11,059 nt of DNA from Burkholderiales bacterium (GTDB taxonomy: Bacteria; Pseudomonadota; Gammaproteobacteria; Burkholderiales; SG8-39), in NCBI GenBank assembly GCA_029266935.1, contig JAQSVY010000035.1:1-11059 (forward strand). The letters are read 5' to 3'. This document shows, piece after piece, positions 1 to 5,974 of the stretch. Each line of letters starts with the position of its first letter. Within the stretch, counting starts at the first letter, position 1. Both the position numbers and the translations under genes were made by a program. The notes under the pieces were generated by a model. The model was not told where the DNA came from. It made no database searches and saw only the letters and a program-made list of their open reading frames with translations.

Positions 1-275
1 AGACGGGCGCCATTCTGCGCACCATCGAGTCCAGCCGCTTCGTCACCGGCGTAACCTGGGTCGACGGCGAGCTGTGGCACGGCACCTGGGAAGGCGACGA
101 GAGCGATATCCGCCGAATCGACCCGGAGAGCGGCGCCGTGCTCGAGCGGCTGGAGATGCCGCGCGGCACCGGCGTCAGCGGGATCGAGTCCGACGGCGCA
201 GAGCTGTTCTATTGCGGCGGCGGACCGAGCGGAAAGGTCCGCGCCGTGCGACGTCCGAAAGGGGAAAGATCATGA
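1..275 (+). CDS. C-terminal end of a beta-propeller protein (partial)
   Basis: The reading frame enters from the left edge (first full codon at base 3) and ends at TGA 273-275, giving about 90 residues. The fragment has repeated blade-like strands of the form 'V-D-G-E-L-W-H-G-T-W' followed by 'R-R-I-D-P-E-S-G', the pattern of YVTN/SMP-30/Vgb or glutamine-cyclotransferase-like propellers, where each blade ends in a D-P-x-T/S-G turn. No catalytic residue can be assigned from the fragment, so the substrate is unknown. Its stop codon overlaps an ATG at 272 (ATGA), so it is probably co-transcribed with the DUF899 gene that follows. The 5' part lies outside the window. I am confident that it is coding and of the propeller fold, less so of the exact family. 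Confidence 0.7.
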   Translation, partial: TGAILRTIESSRFVTGVTWVDGELWHGTWEGDESDIRRIDPESGAVLERLEMPRGTGVSGIESDGAELFYCGGGPSGKVRAVRRPKGERS

Positions 276-301
276 GCGAAACTCGAACGGCGCTTCGGGC
301 C

Positions 302-307
302 AAGGAG
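302..307 (+). promoter_or_regulatory. Ribosome binding site AAGGAG for the DUF899 gene
   Basis: AAGGAG lies six bases before ATG 314 and is the best Shine-Dalgarno match in this region. It supports 314 as the start. The competing in-frame ATG at 272 overlaps the previous gene's stop (ATGA) and has a purine-rich AAAGGGGAAAG upstream, so coupled initiation there is also possible. Confidence 0.5.
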
Positions 308-313
308 CACACC

Positions 314-1099
314 ATGAACACCGCGATTGCCGAAGTGGGTACCGTGAGCCATCCCGTCGTATCCAGGGATCGATGGGTTGCCGAGCGCAAGAGGCTGCTG
401 GCACGCGAAAAGGAGCTGACGCGCCTGCGCGACCAGATCGCCCGCGAGCGCCGCGCGCTGCCGTGGGTGCGCATCGAAAAGAACTACGTCTTCGACGGGC
501 TCGAGGGCCGGCGCACGCTCGCCGAGCTGTTCGAAGGCCGCCGCCAACTGATGGTGCAGCACTTCATGTTCGCCCCGGGGTGGGGGCAAGGTTGCCCGAG
601 TTGCTCCTTCATGGCCGACCACAGCGACGGCATGACCGTGCACCTGGCGCACCGCGATACCACGTTCGTGGCCATTTCGCGCGCGCCGCTGGCCGAGATC
701 GACCGCTTTCGGCGGCGCATGGGCTGGCAGTTCAAGTGGGTGTCGTCGTACGCGAACAACTTCAACTTCGACTTCGGCGTGAGCTTCACGCCCGAAGAGC
801 GGGCGAAGAACGAAGTCACCTACAACTACGGGACGCAGCCCTTCGAGTCGGAGGAGTTGCCCGGCATCAGCGTGTTCTGCAAGGGCGAGGGGGGCGATGT
901 CTTCCACACCTATTCGAGTTATAGGCGCGGCGTGGAGGCGATGATCGGAACCTACAACCTGCTCGACCTCACGCCCAAGGGCCGCGACGAACGCGACGTG
1001 GACTACAAGATGGAGTGGGTCCGCCACCACGACCGGTACGAGCCGGAACCGTCAGCCAAGGCGGCGGCGGTCGGTTCGTGCTGCGCGGCGCACGCGTGA
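314..1099 (+). CDS. DUF899 family thioredoxin-like protein
   Basis: A 261-residue protein of the DUF899 (Pfam PF05988) type. Family hallmarks are the N-terminal helix with V-V-S-R-D-R-W and E-K-E-L-T-R-L-R-D, then A-L-P-W-V-R-I-E-K-N-Y-V-F-D-G, a thioredoxin-like C-P-S-C site at C94/C97, the M-x-W-Q-F-K-W-V-S-S region, and a C-terminal M-E-W-V-R-H-H-D-R-Y. The fold and CxxC suggest a cytoplasmic thiol redox role, but to my knowledge no reaction is established. The start at 314 is chosen for its strong RBS and because homologues begin shortly before the V-V-S-R motif; 272 is an alternative adding 14 residues. The last residues include a C-C pair (S-C-C-A-A-H-A). The 3' end overlaps the convergent pncA gene by 97 bases. 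Confidence 0.85.
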   Translation: MNTAIAEVGTVSHPVVSRDRWVAERKRLLAREKELTRLRDQIARERRALPWVRIEKNYVFDGLEGRRTLAELFEGRRQLMVQHFMFAPGWGQGCPSCSFMADHSDGMTVHLAHRDTTFVAISRAPLAEIDRFRRRMGWQFKWVSSYANNFNFDFGVSFTPEERAKNEVTYNYGTQPFESEELPGISVFCKGEGGDVFHTYSSYRRGVEAMIGTYNLLDLTPKGRDERDVDYKMEWVRHHDRYEPEPSAKAAAVGSCCAAHA

Positions 1100-1686
1100 G
1101 CCCGGGCTGCCGCCATGTCGCCCCACGCTTTCGCGAGCGAGCCCTCCAGATCGATCGCCCGGCAGGCGTCCTCGATGACCGTTGCTGCGAAGCTCGCGGC
1201 GCGCGCGTCGAGGGCGCTCCAGGCGACGCAGAAGTCGGTGGCGAGGCCGCAGAAGTACAGCGTCTTCAGGTTTCGCTCCCGTAGGTAGCCGGCGAGGCCG
1301 GTGCTGGTTTTGCGGTCGGCCTCGAGGAAGGCGGAGTAGCTGTCGACGTCCTTGTGGTAGCCCTTGCGCACCACGAGCTGAGCGTGCGGCACGGCAAGGG
1401 CGGCGTGGAAGGCGGCGCCGGGGGTGGCCTGCACGCAGTGGTCGGGCCACAGGACTTGCTCGCCGTAGGGCAGGCGGATGGTCTCGAACGGCTTCTTCCC
1501 GGGGTGCGAGGAGGCGAAGGAGACCTGCCCGCGCGGGTGCCAGTCCTGGGTCAGCACGACGTTCTCGAAGCGCGCCGCGAGGCGATTGATGACCGGCACC
1601 ACCTCGTCGCCGCGCGGCACGGCGAGCGCGCCGCCCGGCATGAAGTCGTTCTGCACGTCGGCGACGATGAGGCAGCGCGATGTCAT
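1003..1686 (-). CDS. pncA: Nicotinamidase (PncA), isochorismatase-like hydrolase
   Basis: A 227-residue cysteine amidohydrolase expected to convert nicotinamide to nicotinate and ammonia in NAD salvage. The catalytic triad is visible: D10 (D-V-Q-N-D-F), K108 (R-K-G before D-S-Y-S-A-F) and C153 (G-L-A-T-D-F-C-V). Metal ligands are likely D48 and H50 (T-Q-D-W-H-P) and H83 (W-P-D-H-C-V-Q). It starts 12 bases after the aroQ stop and is the last gene of the minus-strand series. The conserved fold normally ends soon after the 'D-M-A-A-A' helix near residue 190. Here the frame continues about 35 residues through low-similarity sequence (R-A-H-A-C-A-A-Q-H...) that runs antisense into the DUF899 gene. 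The tail may be real read-through or the result of a small indel. Function confidence is high; the C-terminus is uncertain. Confidence 0.88.
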   Translation of the reverse strand: MTSRCLIVADVQNDFMPGGALAVPRGDEVVPVINRLAARFENVVLTQDWHPRGQVSFASSHPGKKPFETIRLPYGEQVLWPDHCVQATPGAAFHAALAVPHAQLVVRKGYHKDVDSYSAFLEADRKTSTGLAGYLRERNLKTLYFCGLATDFCVAWSALDARAASFAATVIEDACRAIDLEGSLAKAWGDMAAARAHACAAQHEPTAAALADGSGSYRSWWRTHSIL

Positions 1687-1698
1687 GAGGGGGTATCC

Positions 1699-2118
1699 CT
1701 AGGACTTGCCCTCTCTGGCGATCTCGACCAACGCCCGTAACGCGCAGGTATAGGAGCGCCAGCCCAGCCCCTGCACCGTGCCTTTCGCCGCGCTCGAGAT
1801 GATCGAGTGGTGGCGCCACTCCTCGCGGGCGGCGATGTTCGACATGTGCACCTCGATCACCGGGAAGGGCATCGCCTTGATGGCGTCGTGGACCGACACG
1901 CCGTACTGGGTCAGGCCCGCCGGGTTGATGAGGGCACCCGCCACGTCGTCCATGTGCTTGTGGAGCTTGCCGACGATCTCTCCCTCGATGTTGGACTGGA
2001 AGATCTCGAGCTCGACCTTAAGCTCCCGCGCCAGCGCCTCGAGCTTCTGGTTGATCTCGGCGAGGGTCATGGTGCCGTAGATGTGCGGCTCGCGGCGGCC
2101 GAAGAGGTTGAGGTTGGG
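1699..2118 (-). CDS. aroQ: Type II 3-dehydroquinase-like protein, 5' end damaged or fused
   Basis: From P-N-L-N-L-F-G onward, about 139 residues match type II dehydroquinase (AroQ), a small cytoplasmic dodecamer-forming enzyme that dehydrates 3-dehydroquinate to 3-dehydroshikimate. Family active-site positions seen are R and Y in G-R-R-E-P-H-I-Y-G, N of I-N-P-A-G-L-T, D of S-V-H-D-A, H of E-V-H-M-S-N and R of A-R-E-E-W. The usual His after 'LT' is Gln (L-T-Q-Y). The normal first strand (roughly x-x-V-L-N-G before P-N-L-N) and a start codon are missing. The frame stays open upstream but runs into the out-of-frame end of the dpgC-like gene. The first ATG (2070) lies after the Arg and Tyr, so starting there would remove catalytic residues. 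The coordinate 2118 marks where homology starts, not a start codon. It could be a pseudogene, part of a fusion with the gene before it, or intact if the C run is misread. Confidence 0.75.
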   Translation of the reverse strand, partial: PNLNLFGRREPHIYGTMTLAEINQKLEALARELKVELEIFQSNIEGEIVGKLHKHMDDVAGALINPAGLTQYGVSVHDAIKAMPFPVIEVHMSNIAAREEWRHHSIISSAAKGTVQGLGWRSYTCALRALVEIAREGKS

Positions 2119-3199
2119 GGACCAGCGCCGGGCTGAGGTGGCAGTGCGCCTGCTCGCGCGCGTAGACTGCCATGTAGCGGCGGAAGGCGTCGAGGGGCTC
2201 CTCGCCGGCGCGGAACGCCCGCCGGTTGCCCGCGGCGCTGACGACGCCGGAGCCGGTGAGGTTTTGCACCACCTCTTCTATCCTGGAATCCATTTTCTCC
2301 GGCTTGACCACCTCGTCGCAGATCATTCGCCCTTCGGGGCTCGCACAGTCGATGCGCCGCTCGGCTAGGATGGCCTGGCGCGCGATGCGGTCGCCCACGA
2401 AGCGCGGCAGGCGCAGGTTCGCCGCGCCCGGGACGATGCCTTCCTTGCGCGCCGGCAGCGTGAGGTAGGCGTCCTCGGCGGCGAGGGTGTAGTCCATGGT
2501 GAGCAGGATCTGGCAGTGCCCGCCGATCGCGAAGCCCTCGACCGCGGCGATCCAGAGCTTCTCCGTGGAATCCACCTCGGGGGAAGCGTCGGGTTTGGCG
2601 AGGCCGCGGTAGAACTTGTTGACGAACCCCAGGTCGCGAAGGAGGTACCAGAGGTAGCGGATCTTGCCGTGGTAGAGGTGCGTGAGGTTGATGCCGGCGC
2701 CGAAGAGGCGCTTGTCCTTGTACTTCGGATGCTCCACCGGCGCGCCGCGCAGCACGCACACCTCGGCCGCCGGGTCGAGGAGGGCGAGGTCCACCGCGAG
2801 CTCCATGCCGGGCAGCGTCGCCTCGTCCTCGGCATTGAGGTAGGCCGGGTTCTTCATCGTGAGCACCGCCGCTTTGCCCTGGCGCTTGAGATGCGCGCCT
2901 CCGAGGTCGATCTCTCCAGTCTTCTCGTATTCGGAAAACTTTGCTTTCGAATCCGGATGCGGGAGGAGCATGGCGTGGCACACATGCGCGCCGGCGACGG
3001 GATCGGCGAGGATCGCGGCGAGGAATTCGCCCTGCTGGCGCTCCAGCCCTTTCTTCTCGCGCAGCGGCAGGCGCGCCTCGGCGGCGAGCTCGGCGGCGGA
3101 GGGCAAGGCGCCCGCCTCGGAGGCGAGGCGGCAGAGCTCGTCCACGCGCAGGAAGCGTGTGCGGCTGGCGGTGAGTTCGTCGTAGATCGCAATGCTCAT
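2018..3199 (-). CDS. dpgC: DpgC-type crotonase (3,5-dihydroxyphenylacetyl-CoA dioxygenase family)
   Basis: The encoded protein is 393 residues, of which the first 360 match the DpgC branch of the crotonase superfamily. DpgC converts 3,5-dihydroxyphenylacetyl-CoA plus O2 to 3,5-dihydroxyphenylglyoxylate and CoA without metal or flavin. The helical N-terminal domain (1-95) carries L-P-L-R-E-K-K-G-L-E-R-Q-Q-G. The crotonase core (100-345) carries L-N-A-E-D, M-E-L-A-V-D-L-A-L-L-D, F-G-A-G-I-N-L, A-I-G-G-H-C-Q and E-G-I-V-P-G-A-A-N-L-R-L. I170 and G226/G227 fit the oxyanion hole; R188 and Q230 fit the DpgC polar residues recalled as R254 and Q299. The N-terminus is shorter than in Streptomyces DpgC. 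The start ATG overlaps the ligase stop (ATGA). After residue 360 (L-S-P-A-L-V) the frame enters the aroQ region out of frame and yields a 33-residue Pro/Arg-rich tail that is probably not native. The native substrate in this organism is unknown. Confidence 0.85.
   Translation of the reverse strand: MSIAIYDELTASRTRFLRVDELCRLASEAGALPSAAELAAEARLPLREKKGLERQQGEFLAAILADPVAGAHVCHAMLLPHPDSKAKFSEYEKTGEIDLGGAHLKRQGKAAVLTMKNPAYLNAEDEATLPGMELAVDLALLDPAAEVCVLRGAPVEHPKYKDKRLFGAGINLTHLYHGKIRYLWYLLRDLGFVNKFYRGLAKPDASPEVDSTEKLWIAAVEGFAIGGHCQILLTMDYTLAAEDAYLTLPARKEGIVPGAANLRLPRFVGDRIARQAILAERRIDCASPEGRMICDEVVKPEKMDSRIEEVVQNLTGSGVVSAAGNRRAFRAGEEPLDAFRRYMAVYAREQAHCHLSPALVPQPQPLRPPRAAHLRHHDPRRDQPEARGAGAGA
2116..2120 (-). 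other. C5 run at the dpgC/aroQ junction (suspected frameshift or fusion point)
   Basis: On the coding strand the sequence is CTGGTC-CCCC-AACCTC, with five C in a row. DpgC-like homology ends with the GTC codon at 2122-2120. AroQ homology begins at the CCC codon 2118-2116 in the +1 frame. Removing a single C would join the two into one frame of about 499 residues (3199-1699) reading L-S-P-A-L-V-P-N-L-N-L-F-G. The normal dpgC stop, any spacer and the first AroQ strand are all absent, so a deletion has probably occurred here whatever the true C count. Confidence 0.55.
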
Positions 3200-4644
3200 A
3201 TCTTTCGTCCCGTTTTTTCCCAATACGGCGCGCGCAGGCGCCGCTTGAAGATCTTGCCGCTTTCCTCGCGCGGCAGCGCTTCGTGGAAGGTAACGCACCT
3301 CGGGACTTTGTAGTCGGCGATCCTTTTTTTCAGATAAGAACCGATTTCCTCTTCGGACACCTCGGCCCCCGGCTCGGGCTGCACCGCGGCGCACAGCGCC
3401 TCGCCGAACTCGGCGTCGGGGATGCCGAACACCGCGCAGTCGCGCACGCCGGGCATGAGGGCGAGGGCGGCCTCGATCTCGGCGGGGTAAATGTTCACGC
3501 CGCCAGAGATCACCATGTCGGAGGCGCGGTCGCAGACGTAGAGGTAGCCCTCGGGGTCGAGGAAACCCATGTCGCCGACCGAGCACAGGCCATCGCGCTC
3601 GAGGCGAGCACGCGCCTCGGGATTGTTGTTGTAGGTGAACTCCGGAAACGCCGGCTGGCGCGTATGGATGAGGCCGACCTCGCCGGCGGGAAGCTCACGG
3701 CCCTCCGCGTCGAGAATGCGCACGGTCGCGCCGCCGGCCGGCCGTCCCGCCGAGCCGGGCTTGCGCAGCGCCTCCTCCGAGGAGATCGAGGTGACCCAGC
3801 CCAGCTCGCTCGCGGCGTAGGACTCGTAAAAGACCGGCCCCCACCACTCGATCATCGCGCGCTTCACCTCGGCGGGGCAGGGCGAGCCGGTGGTGGCGAC
3901 GAAGCGCATGGAAGAAAGGTCGTAGCGCTTCTTCGTCTCTTCCGGCAGGCGCAGCAGGCGCACCAGCATCGTCGGCACGAGGTACGCATGGGTGAGCTTC
4001 ATGTCCTGGATGAGGGCGAGGGTGCGCTCGGCGTCGAACCGCTCCTCCAGCACGAGCAACTCGGCGCGCAGCACGGCGAGGCCGCCGTAGCTCGCGGGCG
4101 CGCTGTGGTAGAGCGGCGCCGAGAGCAGCGCGCGCGCCCCCGGCCCGAGCCCGAGCACTTGCCCGGTCAGCGTGGCCAAGGCATCGGCGGCGGCCGGGGC
4201 GAGCGGCACGCGGCGCACGCCCTTGGCGCGGCCGGTGGTGCCGGAGGTATACGGCATCATCGCGCCCGGCGGACGCGCGGCGCCCGCCCAAGGCGGGCCG
4301 GAGGAAAGCTTTTCCGGGCTGAGGACTTCGAGGTGGGGAGAGAGGGCTGGGGAAACTGAGCAGAGCAGATCCGGCGTGGTCACGAGCACCTTGGCGCCGC
4401 TATCCTCGAGGATCCAGCCGGCCTCGTCGGCCTTGTAGTGCCAGTTGATCGGGCAGTAGTAGGCGCCGAGCATGCGCGCGGCGAACAGCGCCTCGAGGAA
4501 CGCGGGCGAGTTGTGCAGCATCAGGCAAACGACGCCGCCTTCGGCGACTCCCGCGGTCTCCAGGGCGCCCGCCGCGCGCCGCGCCGCCGCCTCGAATTCC
4601 TGCGGCGCGATTTCCCGCCCGGCGAAGCACAGCGCCGCGGTCAA
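3196..4644 (-). CDS. Acyl-CoA ligase of the ANL (AMP-binding) superfamily
   Basis: A 482-residue adenylate-forming enzyme expected to activate a carboxylic acid with ATP and then load it onto CoA in the cytoplasm. It has the phosphate-binding loop Y-T-S-G-T-T-G-R-A-K-G (132-142), Y-E-S-Y-A-A-S-E (273-280, the A5 motif), G-D-M-G-F-L-D (358-364), D-R-A-S-D-M-V-I-S-G-G-V-N-I-Y-P-A-E-I-E (372-391, A8 hinge) and the C-terminal G-K-I-F-K (463-467, catalytic Lys K464). The acid substrate cannot be read from sequence. Its coupling to a DpgC-like enzyme suggests an aryl- or cyclic acetic acid. The start is TTG, ten bases after the mgtE stop, and no better in-frame start was found upstream. The N-terminus is short for the family. 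The stop overlaps the dpgC-like start (ATGA), so the two are translationally coupled. Confidence 0.88.
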   Translation of the reverse strand: MTAALCFAGREIAPQEFEAAARRAAGALETAGVAEGGVVCLMLHNSPAFLEALFAARMLGAYYCPINWHYKADEAGWILEDSGAKVLVTTPDLLCSVSPALSPHLEVLSPEKLSSGPPWAGAARPPGAMMPYTSGTTGRAKGVRRVPLAPAAADALATLTGQVLGLGPGARALLSAPLYHSAPASYGGLAVLRAELLVLEERFDAERTLALIQDMKLTHAYLVPTMLVRLLRLPEETKKRYDLSSMRFVATTGSPCPAEVKRAMIEWWGPVFYESYAASELGWVTSISSEEALRKPGSAGRPAGGATVRILDAEGRELPAGEVGLIHTRQPAFPEFTYNNNPEARARLERDGLCSVGDMGFLDPEGYLYVCDRASDMVISGGVNIYPAEIEAALALMPGVRDCAVFGIPDAEFGEALCAAVQPEPGAEVSEEEIGSYLKKRIADYKVPRCVTFHEALPREESGKIFKRRLRAPYWEKTGRKI

Positions 4645-4654
4645 GGCGCCGCTT

Positions 4655-5974
4655 TCAATGCAGTCCCTCCAAGAGGGGCGCGAGCAGCGCGGCGATGCCG
4701 AGGAAGGAGAAGAAGCCGACGACGTCGGTCACGGTGGTGAGGATGATGGAGGAGGCAGTGGCCGGGTCCTGGCCGAAGCGGTGCAGCAGCACCGGCACCA
4801 GCGCGCCGGCGATGCCGGCGGCGACCATCGAGATCACCATCGCCGCGGCGATCACCGCGACCAGCCCGAGGGAGCCGCTCCAGAGGTAGACGCCCAGCGC
4901 CGTGGTGGCGGCGACGGCGAGCCCGTTCACCAGGCCCGCGGCCGCCTCCTTGGCGAGCACGCGCGGCCAGTGGCGCAGGCTGATCTCGCGCAGCACGAGG
5001 CCGCGCATCGTCACGGCGAGCGCTTGCGCGCCGGCGTTGCCCGATTGTCCGGCGACCACCGGCAACAGCACCGCGAGCGCGGTGACCTTGGCGATGGTGC
5101 TCTCGAAGATGCCCACCACCGCGGCGGCCAGGAAGGCGGTGAGCAGGTTGATCTGCAGCCAGGGCAGGCGCTTGCGCACCGCGAACCACGGGCTGGAGAG
5201 CGCGCGCTCGTCGCGGCTTGCGCCGACCATTGTCTGGATGTCGAGGCTCGCCTCGTGCTCGAGGGCGGCGACCAGCGCCGCCTGGCGGATCACGCCGACG
5301 AAGCGCCCGGCGTGGCTCACCACCGGCAGCGCGCTGATCGGGTGCTCCTGCAGCGCCGCCGCCACGTCCTCGCGCGTGTCGAGGTCGCGTATCGCCGCGA
5401 CGACGCCGCGCGTCAGGCTGCGCAGCGACGCACCAGGCTCGGCGGTGACGAGGTCCTGGATCTCGACGCGGCCGGCGAGGCGCCCCTCGTCGTCGACGAC
5501 GAAGAGCTCGCGCAGGCCGCGGCTCGGGATGGCTCGTAGGCGCGCCAGCGCCTCGGCGACGGTAATGCCAGCGCGCAACGGACTCACGCGCGGGTCCATG
5601 AGGCGTCCCGCCGCATCGGCGGGGTACTCGAGTAGGGCGCGCAGCTCGCGCGCGACCTGGGGCTCCAAGTGCGCGAGCAGGGGCTCGCGCTCGACCGCAT
5701 CGAGCTGCGCGAGCGCCGCGGCCGCGGCGGCCGGCTCCGCCTCGGCGAGTACCACGCTCGCGAGCGGCGCCGGCAGGCACCCGAGCACCTGCTGCGCCGC
5801 GTCGGAGGTCAGCGCCTGCCAGGCGCGCACCGCGGCGAGCGGGGCTGCGCCGGCGAGGAGCTCCGCCGCCTCGCCGGAGGGCAGCGCCTCGAGCTCGCGC
5901 GCCGCCTCGTGCGGGAAGTCGAGGAGAAAGCGCTCGTTCAGCGCGGCGACCGCGGGCTGCGCCTGCGCGCTCAT
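4655..5974 (-). CDS. mgtE: Magnesium transporter MgtE
   Basis: A 439-residue Mg2+ channel of the inner membrane. Domains in order are a helical MgtE N domain (about 12-125, ending E-Y-P-A-D-A-A-G-R-L-M-D), a tandem CBS pair (about 128-250) that senses cytosolic Mg2+, a plug helix, and a five-helix pore domain (about 272-436). The pore shows the family motif P-V-V-A-G-Q-S-G-N-A-G-A-Q-A (305-318), and D417 in T-T-V-T-D-V-V-G corresponds to the pore Asp (D432 in Thermus MgtE as I recall it). The N domain is Ala-rich but of normal length. The start ATG overlaps the stop of the previous MgtE-like gene (ATGA), which suggests coordinated synthesis of the two. It is the fourth gene of the minus-strand series. 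Confidence 0.95.
   Translation of the reverse strand: MSAQAQPAVAALNERFLLDFPHEAARELEALPSGEAAELLAGAAPLAAVRAWQALTSDAAQQVLGCLPAPLASVVLAEAEPAAAAAALAQLDAVEREPLLAHLEPQVARELRALLEYPADAAGRLMDPRVSPLRAGITVAEALARLRAIPSRGLRELFVVDDEGRLAGRVEIQDLVTAEPGASLRSLTRGVVAAIRDLDTREDVAAALQEHPISALPVVSHAGRFVGVIRQAALVAALEHEASLDIQTMVGASRDERALSSPWFAVRKRLPWLQINLLTAFLAAAVVGIFESTIAKVTALAVLLPVVAGQSGNAGAQALAVTMRGLVLREISLRHWPRVLAKEAAAGLVNGLAVAATTALGVYLWSGSLGLVAVIAAAMVISMVAAGIAGALVPVLLHRFGQDPATASSIILTTVTDVVGFFSFLGIAALLAPLLEGLH

Noticed and set aside
209..1030. Minus-strand open frame of 273 codons opposite DUF899
   Set aside because: His/Val/Arg-rich antisense shadow of a conserved family.
2018..2070. Treating ATG 2070 as the true aroQ start
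   Set aside because: It would remove the conserved P-N-L-N-L-F-G-R-R-E-P-H-I-Y segment with catalytic Arg and Tyr, and homology clearly continues upstream to 2118.
3283..4359. Long plus-strand open frame (about 358 codons) opposite the acyl-CoA ligase
   Set aside because: It is an antisense shadow of a clearly conserved ligase; the translation is His/Gly/Arg-rich with no family motif, as expected from high GC.
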